Assembly (NCBI RefSeq): GCF_026017845.1
Contig: NZ_CP100416.1
Span: 5,069,253-5,133,252 of the forward strand
Direction of reading: 5' to 3'
DNA length: 64,000 bases
Origin: Amycolatopsis mediterranei
GTDB taxonomy: Bacteria > Actinomycetota > Actinomycetes > Mycobacteriales > Pseudonocardiaceae
Each line of letters begins with the position of its first letter. Within the stretch, counting starts at the first letter, position 1. The notes under the pieces were generated by a model. It was given only the letters and a program-made list of their open reading frames with translations, did no database searches and was not told the origin of the DNA. A program made the translations under genes and the position numbers. This document shows positions 42,828-49,781 of this stretch, one piece after another.

Positions 42828-44344
42828 CCGAACTGCTCGGCATGCGCGGGATCACCAAGACCTTCCCCGGGGTCAAGGCGCTGTCGGACGTCACTCTTTC
42901 CGTGCGCCGCGGGGAAATCCACGCGATCTGCGGGGAGAACGGCGCCGGGAAGTCCACCCTGATGAAGGTGCTCTCGGGCGTCTACCCCCACGGGACGTAC
43001 GACGGCGAGATCCACTTCGACGGGCAGCGGTGCGAGTTCGGGTCGGTGCGCGACAGCGAACGGCGCGGGATCGTGATCATCCACCAGGAACTCGCGCTGT
43101 GCGGCCAGTTGTCGATCGCGGAGAACATCTTCCTCGGCAACGAACAGCAGAAGCGGGGCTGGATCGACTGGAACCGCACCAACCACGAGGCCGGCGCGCT
43201 GCTCAAGCGCGTCGGCCTCGCCGAAAACCCCACGCGGGCGGTGCAGGAACTCGGGGTCGGCAAGCAGCAGCTCGTCGAAATCGCGAAGGCACTGTCCAAA
43301 GAGGTCAAGCTGCTGATCCTCGACGAGCCCACCGCGGCGCTCAACGACGACGACTCGGCCCACCTGCTCGACCTGCTGCGCGGGCTGCGGGACGAGGGCG
43401 TCACGTGCGTGATCATCTCGCACAAGCTCGGCGAGGTGACGGCGATCGCCGACACCGTCACGATCCTGCGTGACGGCAAGACGATCGAGACGCTCGACGC
43501 GGCGGGACTGACGGAAGAGCGCATCATCACCGGGATGGTCGGCCGCGACCTCGAGCACCGGTTCCCGCCCCGGGAACCGGACATCGGCGAAGAGGTGCTG
43601 CGGATCGAAGACTGGACCGTGCACAGCCCGACCCAGGCCGGCCGGGTCGTCGTCGACCACGCGTCGCTTTCGCTGCGGCGCGGCGAGATCGTCGGCCTGG
43701 CCGGGCTGATGGGCGCGGGCCGCACCGAACTCGCGATGAGCGTGTTCGGCCGGTCGTGGGGCAAGGACATCTCGGGGCGGATCGTCAAGCACGGCAACGA
43801 GATCGAGGTCCGGTCGGTGCAGGAGGCCGTCCGCCACGGCATCGCCTACGCCACCGAGGACCGGAAGCGCTACGGGCTCAACCTGATCGAGGACATCCAG
43901 CGCAACGTGTCCGCGGCCGGGCTGGGCAAGCTGGCCAAGCGCGGCTGGGTCAACGAACACGCCGAGCACGACACGGCCAACTCCTACCGCCGCGATCTGC
44001 GGATCAAGGCGCCGAGCGTGCAGAGCGTGACCGGGAAGCTCTCCGGCGGCAACCAGCAGAAGGTGGTGCTGGCCAAGTGGATCTTCACCGATCCGGACGT
44101 GCTGATCCTGGACGAACCGACCCGTGGCATCGACGTGGGCGCGAAGTTCGAGATCTACACGATCATCAACGAGCTGGCTGCCCAGGGTAAGGCCGTCCTG
44201 GTCATCTCCTCCGAGCTGCCGGAGCTGCTCGGGCTCTGCGACCGGATCTACGCGCTGTCGGCGGGCCGGATCACCGGCGAGGCCAAGCGCGAAGAAGCCA
44301 CCCAGGAACTGCTGATGCAGTACATGACTAAGGAACGGGAATGA
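42824..44344 (+). CDS. mmsA: Multiple-monosaccharide ABC ATPase, MmsA/GguA-like
   Basis: A protein of 506 aa with tandem nucleotide-binding domains. The first has GENGAGKST, ELGVGKQQLVEIAKAL and LILDEPTAALND. The second has GLMGAGRTEL, LSGGNQQKVVLAKW and LILDEPTRGID. Sequence between the domains and the IHFDGQRCEFGSVRDSERRGIVIIHQEL stretch point to the GguA/XylG subgroup. Co-translated with its neighbours through four-base overlaps on both sides. Confidence 0.92.
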   Translation: MTELLGMRGITKTFPGVKALSDVTLSVRRGEIHAICGENGAGKSTLMKVLSGVYPHGTYDGEIHFDGQRCEFGSVRDSERRGIVIIHQELALCGQLSIAENIFLGNEQQKRGWIDWNRTNHEAGALLKRVGLAENPTRAVQELGVGKQQLVEIAKALSKEVKLLILDEPTAALNDDDSAHLLDLLRGLRDEGVTCVIISHKLGEVTAIADTVTILRDGKTIETLDAAGLTEERIITGMVGRDLEHRFPPREPDIGEEVLRIEDWTVHSPTQAGRVVVDHASLSLRRGEIVGLAGLMGAGRTELAMSVFGRSWGKDISGRIVKHGNEIEVRSVQEAVRHGIAYATEDRKRYGLNLIEDIQRNVSAAGLGKLAKRGWVNEHAEHDTANSYRRDLRIKAPSVQSVTGKLSGGNQQKVVLAKWIFTDPDVLILDEPTRGIDVGAKFEIYTIINELAAQGKAVLVISSELPELLGLCDRIYALSAGRITGEAKREEATQELLMQYMTKERE

Positions 44345-45561
44345 CCACGACCGAAGCGCGGCCCGCCGTGCCCCCGGTTGAGCGCTCCAAGCGGAGGATC
44401 TCGATCAACCCGCGCCAGAGCGGCATCTACGTCGCGTTCGCGCTGATCGTGGTGCTGTTCGAGGTGCTCACCGGTGGCGCGCTGCTGGAGCCGCAGAACA
44501 TCTCCAACATCATCGTGCAGAACAGCTACGTGCTGATCCTCGCGATCGGGATGATCCTGGTGATCATCTCCGGGCACATCGACCTGTCCGCAGGCTCGGT
44601 CGTCGCGATGACCGGCGCGGTGTCGGCGGTGCTGATGGTGAACTCGCACGTGCCGTGGTTCCTGGCCGTGCTGATCACCCTCGTCGTCGGCGCGGCGATC
44701 GGCGCGTGGCAGGGTTACTGGGTCGCCTACTTCGGCATCCCGGCGTTCATCGTGACGCTCGCCGGCATGCTGGCGTTCCGGGCCCTGACCCTCACGGTGC
44801 TGGGCAACCAGGGCATCGGCCCGTTCCCGGACGCGATCCGCACGCTGTCCAACGGCTTCACCTCCGGCTACCTGGGCAACATCGGCCTCGGCCCGCTCGG
44901 CGGCGCCGACCTGGTGTCGCTGCTCGCCGGCGTCGCCGCGGTGGCCGGGATCGTGTTCACGCAGTGGCGGAAGCGGGCCGGGCGGATGGGCTACGGCCAG
45001 GACGTCGACCCGTTCGGAGTCTTCGTGCTCAAGATCGCCGGCATCGCGGTGCTGGTGCTCGCGCTGGTCGTGCAGCTGGCCCGGTTCAAGAACCTGCCGT
45101 GGGTGCTCATCCTGCTGGCGGTGCTGGTGCTCGGCTACTCGCTGGTGGCCGGGAAGTCGGTGTTCGGCAGGCACATCTACGCCGTGGGCGGCAACCTGCA
45201 GGCCGCGACGCTCTCGGGCGTCAAGGTCAAGCAGGTGACGTTCTGGATCTTCGTCAACATGGGCGTGCTGGCCGCGCTGGCCGGCATCATCTTCGCCGGC
45301 CGGCTCAACCAGGCGGGCCCGACGGCGGGCGTCAACTTCGAGCTCGACGCGATCGCGGCGGCGTTCATCGGCGGCGCGGCCGTCCAGGGCGGCGTCGGGA
45401 AGGTGGTCGGCGCGATCACCGGTGGCCTGATCATGGCGGTGATCAACAACGGCATGTCCCTGATCGGCGCCCCGAGCGAGCGGGTGATGCTGGTCAAGGG
45501 CGTCGTCCTGCTGGCCGCGGTGGCCTACGACATCTGGACGAAGCGCCGCGCGGCTTCCTGA
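44341..45561 (+). CDS. mmsB: Multiple-monosaccharide ABC permease, MmsB/GguB-like
   Basis: A protein of 406 aa with about ten helices. The CUT2 signature is LAIGMILVIISGHIDLSAGSVVAMTG. The extra loop LSNGFTSGYLGNIGLGPLGGADL and the IFAGRLNQAGPTAGVNFELDAIAAAFIGGAAVQGG end are typical of GguB/XylH, longer than RbsC. It is a single permease, so a homodimer. Last gene of the operon, followed by a strong terminator. Confidence 0.92.
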   Translation: MTTTEARPAVPPVERSKRRISINPRQSGIYVAFALIVVLFEVLTGGALLEPQNISNIIVQNSYVLILAIGMILVIISGHIDLSAGSVVAMTGAVSAVLMVNSHVPWFLAVLITLVVGAAIGAWQGYWVAYFGIPAFIVTLAGMLAFRALTLTVLGNQGIGPFPDAIRTLSNGFTSGYLGNIGLGPLGGADLVSLLAGVAAVAGIVFTQWRKRAGRMGYGQDVDPFGVFVLKIAGIAVLVLALVVQLARFKNLPWVLILLAVLVLGYSLVAGKSVFGRHIYAVGGNLQAATLSGVKVKQVTFWIFVNMGVLAALAGIIFAGRLNQAGPTAGVNFELDAIAAAFIGGAAVQGGVGKVVGAITGGLIMAVINNGMSLIGAPSERVMLVKGVVLLAAVAYDIWTKRRAAS

Positions 45562-45578
45562 GCCGGATGTTTCGGAGG

Positions 45579-45614
45579 GGGGCTTCCCGCGGTGGCGCGG
45601 GAAGCCCCTTTCCC
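45579..45614 (+). terminator. Rho-independent terminator of the arabinose operon
   Basis: A perfect 12-bp stem (45579-45590 with 45597-45608), a 6-base loop and a pyrimidine-rich tail with T-runs, 18 bases past the mmsB stop. The best intrinsic terminator in the window. Confidence 0.88.
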
Positions 45615-45629
45615 TTCTCTCCGTTCACC

Positions 45630-45760
45630 GTGTCGTCCCTCCAATCACGCATGATGTCTCCCCAGTCACGCGAGATGCCCGCCCGATCACGTGTCGAGTG
45701 TGATTGAGCGGGCATCATGCGTGATTGGGCGGGCATCACACGTGATTGAGGGGACGACAC
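45630..45760. repeat. Inverted array of 21-bp repeats
   Basis: Two 61-base arms (45630-45690 and 45700-45760) are about 80% complementary, with a 9-base loop. Each arm is built of three roughly 21-bp units of the type GCATCatGCGTGATTgggcG. The same unit family forms the direct array at 63724-63870. It lies between convergent genes mmsB and the DUF1996 paralogue. Confidence 0.8.
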
Positions 45761-45797
45761 GAAGGGCCGCGCCGGGGAATCCGGCGCGGCCCTCCGG

Positions 45798-47243
45798 TCA
45801 CTGCGAGCAGCGCTTGCCGGTGTTGATGCAGTTGACGGCCTGGTTCATCAGGCGCTGGCCCATGACGTTGGCGAAGTCGTCGTGGTCCGAGCGGGGGTTG
45901 TGCTTCTCCTGGGCGAAGGCGTCCACTTTGTACTGACCCTTGACCTGGATGTCGTGCGGGATGTTGTAGACCAGCTTGATCACCAGCTGCGGTACGTTCT
46001 GGAAACCCTTGGGGCACTTGCCCTGCTGGTCCGCGAACACGATGTGCGTGCGGTGGTTGGCGCTGTCGATGTTCTTGCCGTCCCAGCAGTTCGGGAAGGC
46101 GTGGATCCGCTCGACCTTGCTGTTCTGCGGGCAGATCGGGTAGTGGTCGGTGAGCCGGTCCTCGAAGCCGGTGCAGGTCCAGCTGGGCCGGGCGTTGGCC
46201 GGGCCGTTGGTGCTCTGCTTGGCGTCGCCGTAGAGGATGCGGAGGAACTGCGGCATCGCGACGACCTTGCTCGCGCCGCCGCTGGTGAAGGTGATCGTCG
46301 CCGACTGGACGCGCTGGATCTCGCCGTCGTTGTCGCCGACCTCGTTCTTGTCGTTGACACCGGGCAGTTCCGCCGGCTGGCCGTTGCTGTTCTGGCCGCC
46401 GTTGTCGATCCCGCCCTTGCCGTTCTGCTTGAGCGCGCACTGCGCGAGCCCGCCGAGGTTGGTCGGCTTCGCGGCCCGGCGGCCGATCGCGATGGCGATC
46501 CGGTCGATGGTGGACGCGCGCTTGTCCTTGAGCGGCCCGACGACGGCGTTCTGGATGTCCTGCGGCGTCTTGAGATCGCCGTTCGCGATCCGCTTGTCGG
46601 CCTCGTCGATCTGCGTGTCGAGCAGGTCGAGGTTGCGGTTGACCTCGTCCATCGCCTGGTCCGGGACGTCGGGCAGCTTGCTGGCGACGTCGGGGCAGTC
46701 GACCTGGGCGCTCGCCTTGTCCTTGGCGCTGCCGGCCCGGTCGGGCTGCGTGGCGGGCGGGTTCTTCTCGGCGTCGCCGGTGTCGATGCGGACGACGGGC
46801 CAGAAGTAGGCCGACTTGTCGCCGTTCTTGCAGGTGGTGCCCGCCTTCACGAGGCTCTTGTTGTTCGAGTCGGAGTTGGTGGAGAGGTTGCCGACGTAGT
46901 CGTGCAGGTGCTGGGCACCGTTCTTGATGCCGGGCTGGGCGATGAAGTTGTCGGGGTTGAAGTGCTGGTTCTCGTTGCGGCCACAGTCCACGGTGAACGT
47001 GCCGCGGGCGCCCTTCTGCTGCAGCGCCTTGTTCACGTTGTTGCCCGACGGGACCTTCGCGATGTCGATGAAGAACGACTTGTCGGCGGGGTCGGCGCTG
47101 GCCTCGCCGGTGCGGCCGGCGGTGGTCGCGACGACGATGCCGCCGACGGCCAGCGCGAGCGCCAGGCCACCGGTCGCGATCTTCGTGCGGCGGGTGATGC
47201 GATGTCTGCCCGTGGCGGGGGTGCGGGAAGTATTCCGGGCCAT
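45798..47243 (-). CDS. Secreted DUF1996 domain protein (paralogue 2)
   Basis: A protein of 481 aa. It shares with the gene at 3859 the N-terminal RRTKIATGGLALA.AVGGIVVAT helix, the FTVDCGRNENQHFNPDNFIAQPG block, the helical insert (DQAM.EV..NLD.LD.Q.DEA..RIA) and the C-terminal WTCTGFE / CWDGKN / IPHDIQVK blocks. The ATG at 47243 has a GAGGTGA site. The linker differs (Asn/Gly-rich instead of Pro/Thr). No enzymatic function is established for the family; Cys and His conservation suggests a disulfide-stabilised extracellular fold. Its promoter carries the same GTTAT motif as paralogue 1, so the pair is probably co-regulated. Confidence 0.88.
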   Translation of the reverse strand: MARNTSRTPATGRHRITRRTKIATGGLALALAVGGIVVATTAGRTGEASADPADKSFFIDIAKVPSGNNVNKALQQKGARGTFTVDCGRNENQHFNPDNFIAQPGIKNGAQHLHDYVGNLSTNSDSNNKSLVKAGTTCKNGDKSAYFWPVVRIDTGDAEKNPPATQPDRAGSAKDKASAQVDCPDVASKLPDVPDQAMDEVNRNLDLLDTQIDEADKRIANGDLKTPQDIQNAVVGPLKDKRASTIDRIAIAIGRRAAKPTNLGGLAQCALKQNGKGGIDNGGQNSNGQPAELPGVNDKNEVGDNDGEIQRVQSATITFTSGGASKVVAMPQFLRILYGDAKQSTNGPANARPSWTCTGFEDRLTDHYPICPQNSKVERIHAFPNCWDGKNIDSANHRTHIVFADQQGKCPKGFQNVPQLVIKLVYNIPHDIQVKGQYKVDAFAQEKHNPRSDHDDFANVMGQRLMNQAVNCINTGKRCSQ

Positions 47244-47422
47244 GTTCACCTCGTTCGGTTTTCCGGGCACGCCGAAGAAAGCCTGCGTGCCCGGGCTGGA
47301 GACGCGCGGAACCCGGGGAGCGGCACCGGGTCGCGGGTATCGGGGGATCCGCCCGGTGTCACTGGTTCCGGCATTGGGGGGAACGGCCGCGAGCCGGGGC
47401 CGGTTCAAGCCGCGATTCCGCC

Positions 47423-47438
47423 GTTATCGTTTCGTTAT
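47423..47438. promoter_or_regulatory. Shared DUF1996 promoter motif, copy 2
   Basis: GTTATCGTTTCGTTAT, one base different from 5478-5493 and at a similar distance (about 180-190 bases) upstream of the start codon in both paralogues. Confidence 0.55.
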
Positions 47439-47447
47439 TTATGGAAG

Positions 47448-47484
47448 GTGAACAAAGTTCACGTCCACCCGTGTGATCGTTAAC
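47448..47484. promoter_or_regulatory. Palindromes before HTH-less LacI gene
   Basis: GTGAACAAAGTTCAC (47448-47462) is a perfect 15-bp dyad. A second LacI-like centre, ATCGTTAACAT, surrounds GTTAAC at 47479-47484, just before the ATG at 47493. Either could be operators for the divergent DUF1996 and LacI-like genes. Confidence 0.5.
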
Positions 47485-47492
47485 ATCAACGC

Positions 47493-48326
47493 ATGCCCGT
47501 GGACGACGCAGGTCCCGACGGCCCGCTCCGCGCGCGGGCCCTCCAGCGGCGGGGCACGCTCGGGGTGATCGCGACCGGGGCGTCGGCGTCGGGACCGGTG
47601 CTGCACGGCCTGCGCGCGGCCGCCCGCGAGCAGCAATACGTGCTGAGCGTCTTCAGCGTGTCGGTCAACAGCGGCGCGGCGGTGCTGGCCGCGGTGGCCG
47701 GCCTGCAGTTGCAGGGGGTGGCCGGGATCGTGGTGCTCGACGGGCACCTCCTGGCCGAGCTGGCCCCGGTCGCCGAGATCCCGCTGGTGCCCGCGGCGTC
47801 GACCGACCAGTACGCGGGGGCGCGCCGGGCCACGGAGCACCTGCTGGAACTCGGCCACCCGACGGTCTGGCACCTCGGCGGCCCGGAGGAAGGCCCGGTG
47901 GCCCGCGCCCGCGAGCGCGGCTGGCGCGAGACGCTCGAGCGCCACGGAGCGGAGATCCCCCCGGTGGTCCGCGGCGACTGGTCCGCCCGCTCGGGCTTCC
48001 GCGCCGGCCAGTCCCTGGCGGTCGAATCCGGGGTGGGCGCGGTGTTTTCGGCGAACGACCACATGGCACTGGGCCTCGTGGCGGCCTTCGCGGAGGCGGG
48101 CATGCGAGTCCCGCGCGACGCCCACGTAGTCGGCTTCGACGACGTCCCCGAGGCGGCGTACTTCGCCCCGCCGTTGACGACGGTCCGCCAGGACTACGTG
48201 GCGGCGGGCCGCCAGACGCTGGCCACCCTGGCGGCCCGCATCGACGGCCTGGCGGTGCCGGCGTGGGGAACGGTCGAGGCCGAGCTGGTGGTGCGCGAGA
48301 GCAGCCGCTGCCTCAAGGGCGCCTAG
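47493..48326 (+). CDS. LacI-like sensor protein without DNA-binding domain
   Basis: A protein of 277 aa. It begins at the position where the hinge and sensor domain of LacI proteins start (RRGTLGVIATGAS) and is colinear with the two full regulators to the end (WHLGGPEEGPVARARERGWRETLERHG, VFSANDHMALGLVAAFAEAGM, VGFDDVPEAAYFAPPLTTVRQDY). The helix-turn-helix is absent. An in-frame TAA at 47481-47483, four codons before the ATG, rules out a longer start. It may bind sugar as a soluble sensor or form mixed dimers with the full-length LacI paralogues; or it may be a decaying copy. Confidence 0.8.
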   Translation: MPVDDAGPDGPLRARALQRRGTLGVIATGASASGPVLHGLRAAAREQQYVLSVFSVSVNSGAAVLAAVAGLQLQGVAGIVVLDGHLLAELAPVAEIPLVPAASTDQYAGARRATEHLLELGHPTVWHLGGPEEGPVARARERGWRETLERHGAEIPPVVRGDWSARSGFRAGQSLAVESGVGAVFSANDHMALGLVAAFAEAGMRVPRDAHVVGFDDVPEAAYFAPPLTTVRQDYVAAGRQTLATLAARIDGLAVPAWGTVEAELVVRESSRCLKGA

Positions 48327-48375
48327 TGTCGCGCGTCCGAGGTGCGTTGACAGTCTCGTGGCGGTGGCTGGTCCG

Positions 48376-48432
48376 ATGCAGTGAATGACTCATTCCTGGC
48401 GTCGGACGCCAGGAATGAGTCATTCACTGCAT
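48376..48432. terminator. 57-bp perfect palindrome between convergent genes
   Basis: Two 28-base arms (48376-48403 and 48405-48432) are perfectly complementary around one central base. A further GTGTCGCG/CGCGACAC pair lies outside. It sits between the plus-strand LacI-like gene and the minus-strand P450. Each arm contains the GTGAATGACTCATTCCTG element also found at 17072. Likely a bidirectional terminator and a dispersed repeat. Confidence 0.8.
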
Positions 48433-48461
48433 TGCCACGCGACACCAGGACGGCAGCCGCG

Positions 48462-49685
48462 TCAGCGGGTGAGCGGCAGGGCGGCCATCCCGCGCAGCGC
48501 CGGGTTCGGGCGCCGCACCACGTCGCCCTCTATGCGCAGCGTCGGGAACCGCTTTCCCAGCTGTTCCAGCAGCACGGTCATCTCGAGCCGCGCCAGTGCC
48601 GCGCCGAGGCACAGGTGCAGGCCGTGGCCGAAGAACAGGCCGCGGCCGGCGTCGCGGGTCACGTCGAAGCGGTCCGGATCCGGGAAGCGCGCGGGGTCCC
48701 GGTTCGCCGCTCCGCCGAGCACCACGACCATCTCGTCCGCCGCCACCTCGCGGCCGTCGAGCACCGCGGGCCGGGCGGCGGCGCGCTGGCTCATCTGGGC
48801 GGCCCCGTCCCACCGCAGCACCTCCTCGACCGCTCCCGCCGCCAGCCCCGGATCGCCGGCCAGCAGGGCGAACTGCTCCGGATGGGTCAGCAGCGCGTGA
48901 ATCCCGTTGCCCAGCGCACCGGCGGTGGTCTCGTAGCCGCCGCCGAACAACACGAGGAGGGAATTGAGCACCTCCTCCTCCGACATCAGCTCCACCTCGG
49001 TGGTGGACCGGGCCAGCAGCGCGGACGTCAGGTCGGCCCGCGGTTCCGCCCGCCGCTGCGCGATCAGCTCGGTGAAGTAGGCGCGGAATTCGACGGCGGC
49101 CGCGTCGACCTCGGCGCGCAGTTCGGCCGGCATCGCCGGGTTGACCTGCCTGCCGATCAGGTCGGTGACGCGGCGGAGCCGGTCGTGGTCGGCCTCGGGC
49201 ACGCCGACCAGGTCGCCGATCACGGCCATCCCGAGCGGGTAGAGCACCGTGCCGACGAACTCGACCGCGGTCCCGTCCGCCGTGGCGTCGGCGAAGCGGT
49301 CCAGCACCCGGTCGGCCGCCCGGCGGACCGCGGGCTCCAGCTCCTGGACGCGCCGGACGGTGAAGTCCCGCACCAGCAGCCGGCGCTCGCGCGTGTGTTC
49401 CGGCGGGTTCTTCCACGGCAGCAGCGCGGTCAGCAGCACCATGGCCGGGTTGTCGCGCCAGCCCGGTCGGTGCCGGTCGCGCCACTGCGCGTCGAGCACC
49501 CGGAACGTCTCGCCGTCGGCGAGCACCGCCTGGCAGTCGGCGAACCGGCTGAGCACCCAGCCGTCGTAGACCTCGCTGCGGAAGACCGGCGTCTCTTCGC
49601 GGAGCTTCGCGTAGATGGGGTACGGGTCGGCGAGCCCGGCCGGGGTGGACAGGGACAGCAAGGCTTCGTCGGCAGCTGCGGACAC
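48462..49685 (-). CDS. Cytochrome P450
   Basis: A protein of 407 aa, soluble bacterial type. The I-helix oxygen-binding segment is LFGGGYETTAGALG. The K-helix ExxR is in VEEVLRWDG. The heme loop FFGHGLHLCLGAALAR places the thiolate ligand at Cys359. Sequence style fits CYP107/CYP105-like actinobacterial enzymes, but no subfamily can be fixed. GTG 49685 has a GGAGGG site. No ferredoxin gene is adjacent; the flavoprotein reductase at 11749 is too far to claim as partner. The substrate is unknown. Confidence 0.92.
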   Translation of the reverse strand: MSAAADEALLSLSTPAGLADPYPIYAKLREETPVFRSEVYDGWVLSRFADCQAVLADGETFRVLDAQWRDRHRPGWRDNPAMVLLTALLPWKNPPEHTRERRLLVRDFTVRRVQELEPAVRRAADRVLDRFADATADGTAVEFVGTVLYPLGMAVIGDLVGVPEADHDRLRRVTDLIGRQVNPAMPAELRAEVDAAAVEFRAYFTELIAQRRAEPRADLTSALLARSTTEVELMSEEEVLNSLLVLFGGGYETTAGALGNGIHALLTHPEQFALLAGDPGLAAGAVEEVLRWDGAAQMSQRAAARPAVLDGREVAADEMVVVLGGAANRDPARFPDPDRFDVTRDAGRGLFFGHGLHLCLGAALARLEMTVLLEQLGKRFPTLRIEGDVVRRPNPALRGMAALPLTR

Positions 49686-49781
49686 GAGTGATCCCTCCAG
49701 TGGCGAAACGGTGCCCGTAGTCTTCTCCCCGGCGCCCGCGCCGCGGCAGGGTCCGGACCCCGCTTCACCCGGATGGCAGGG

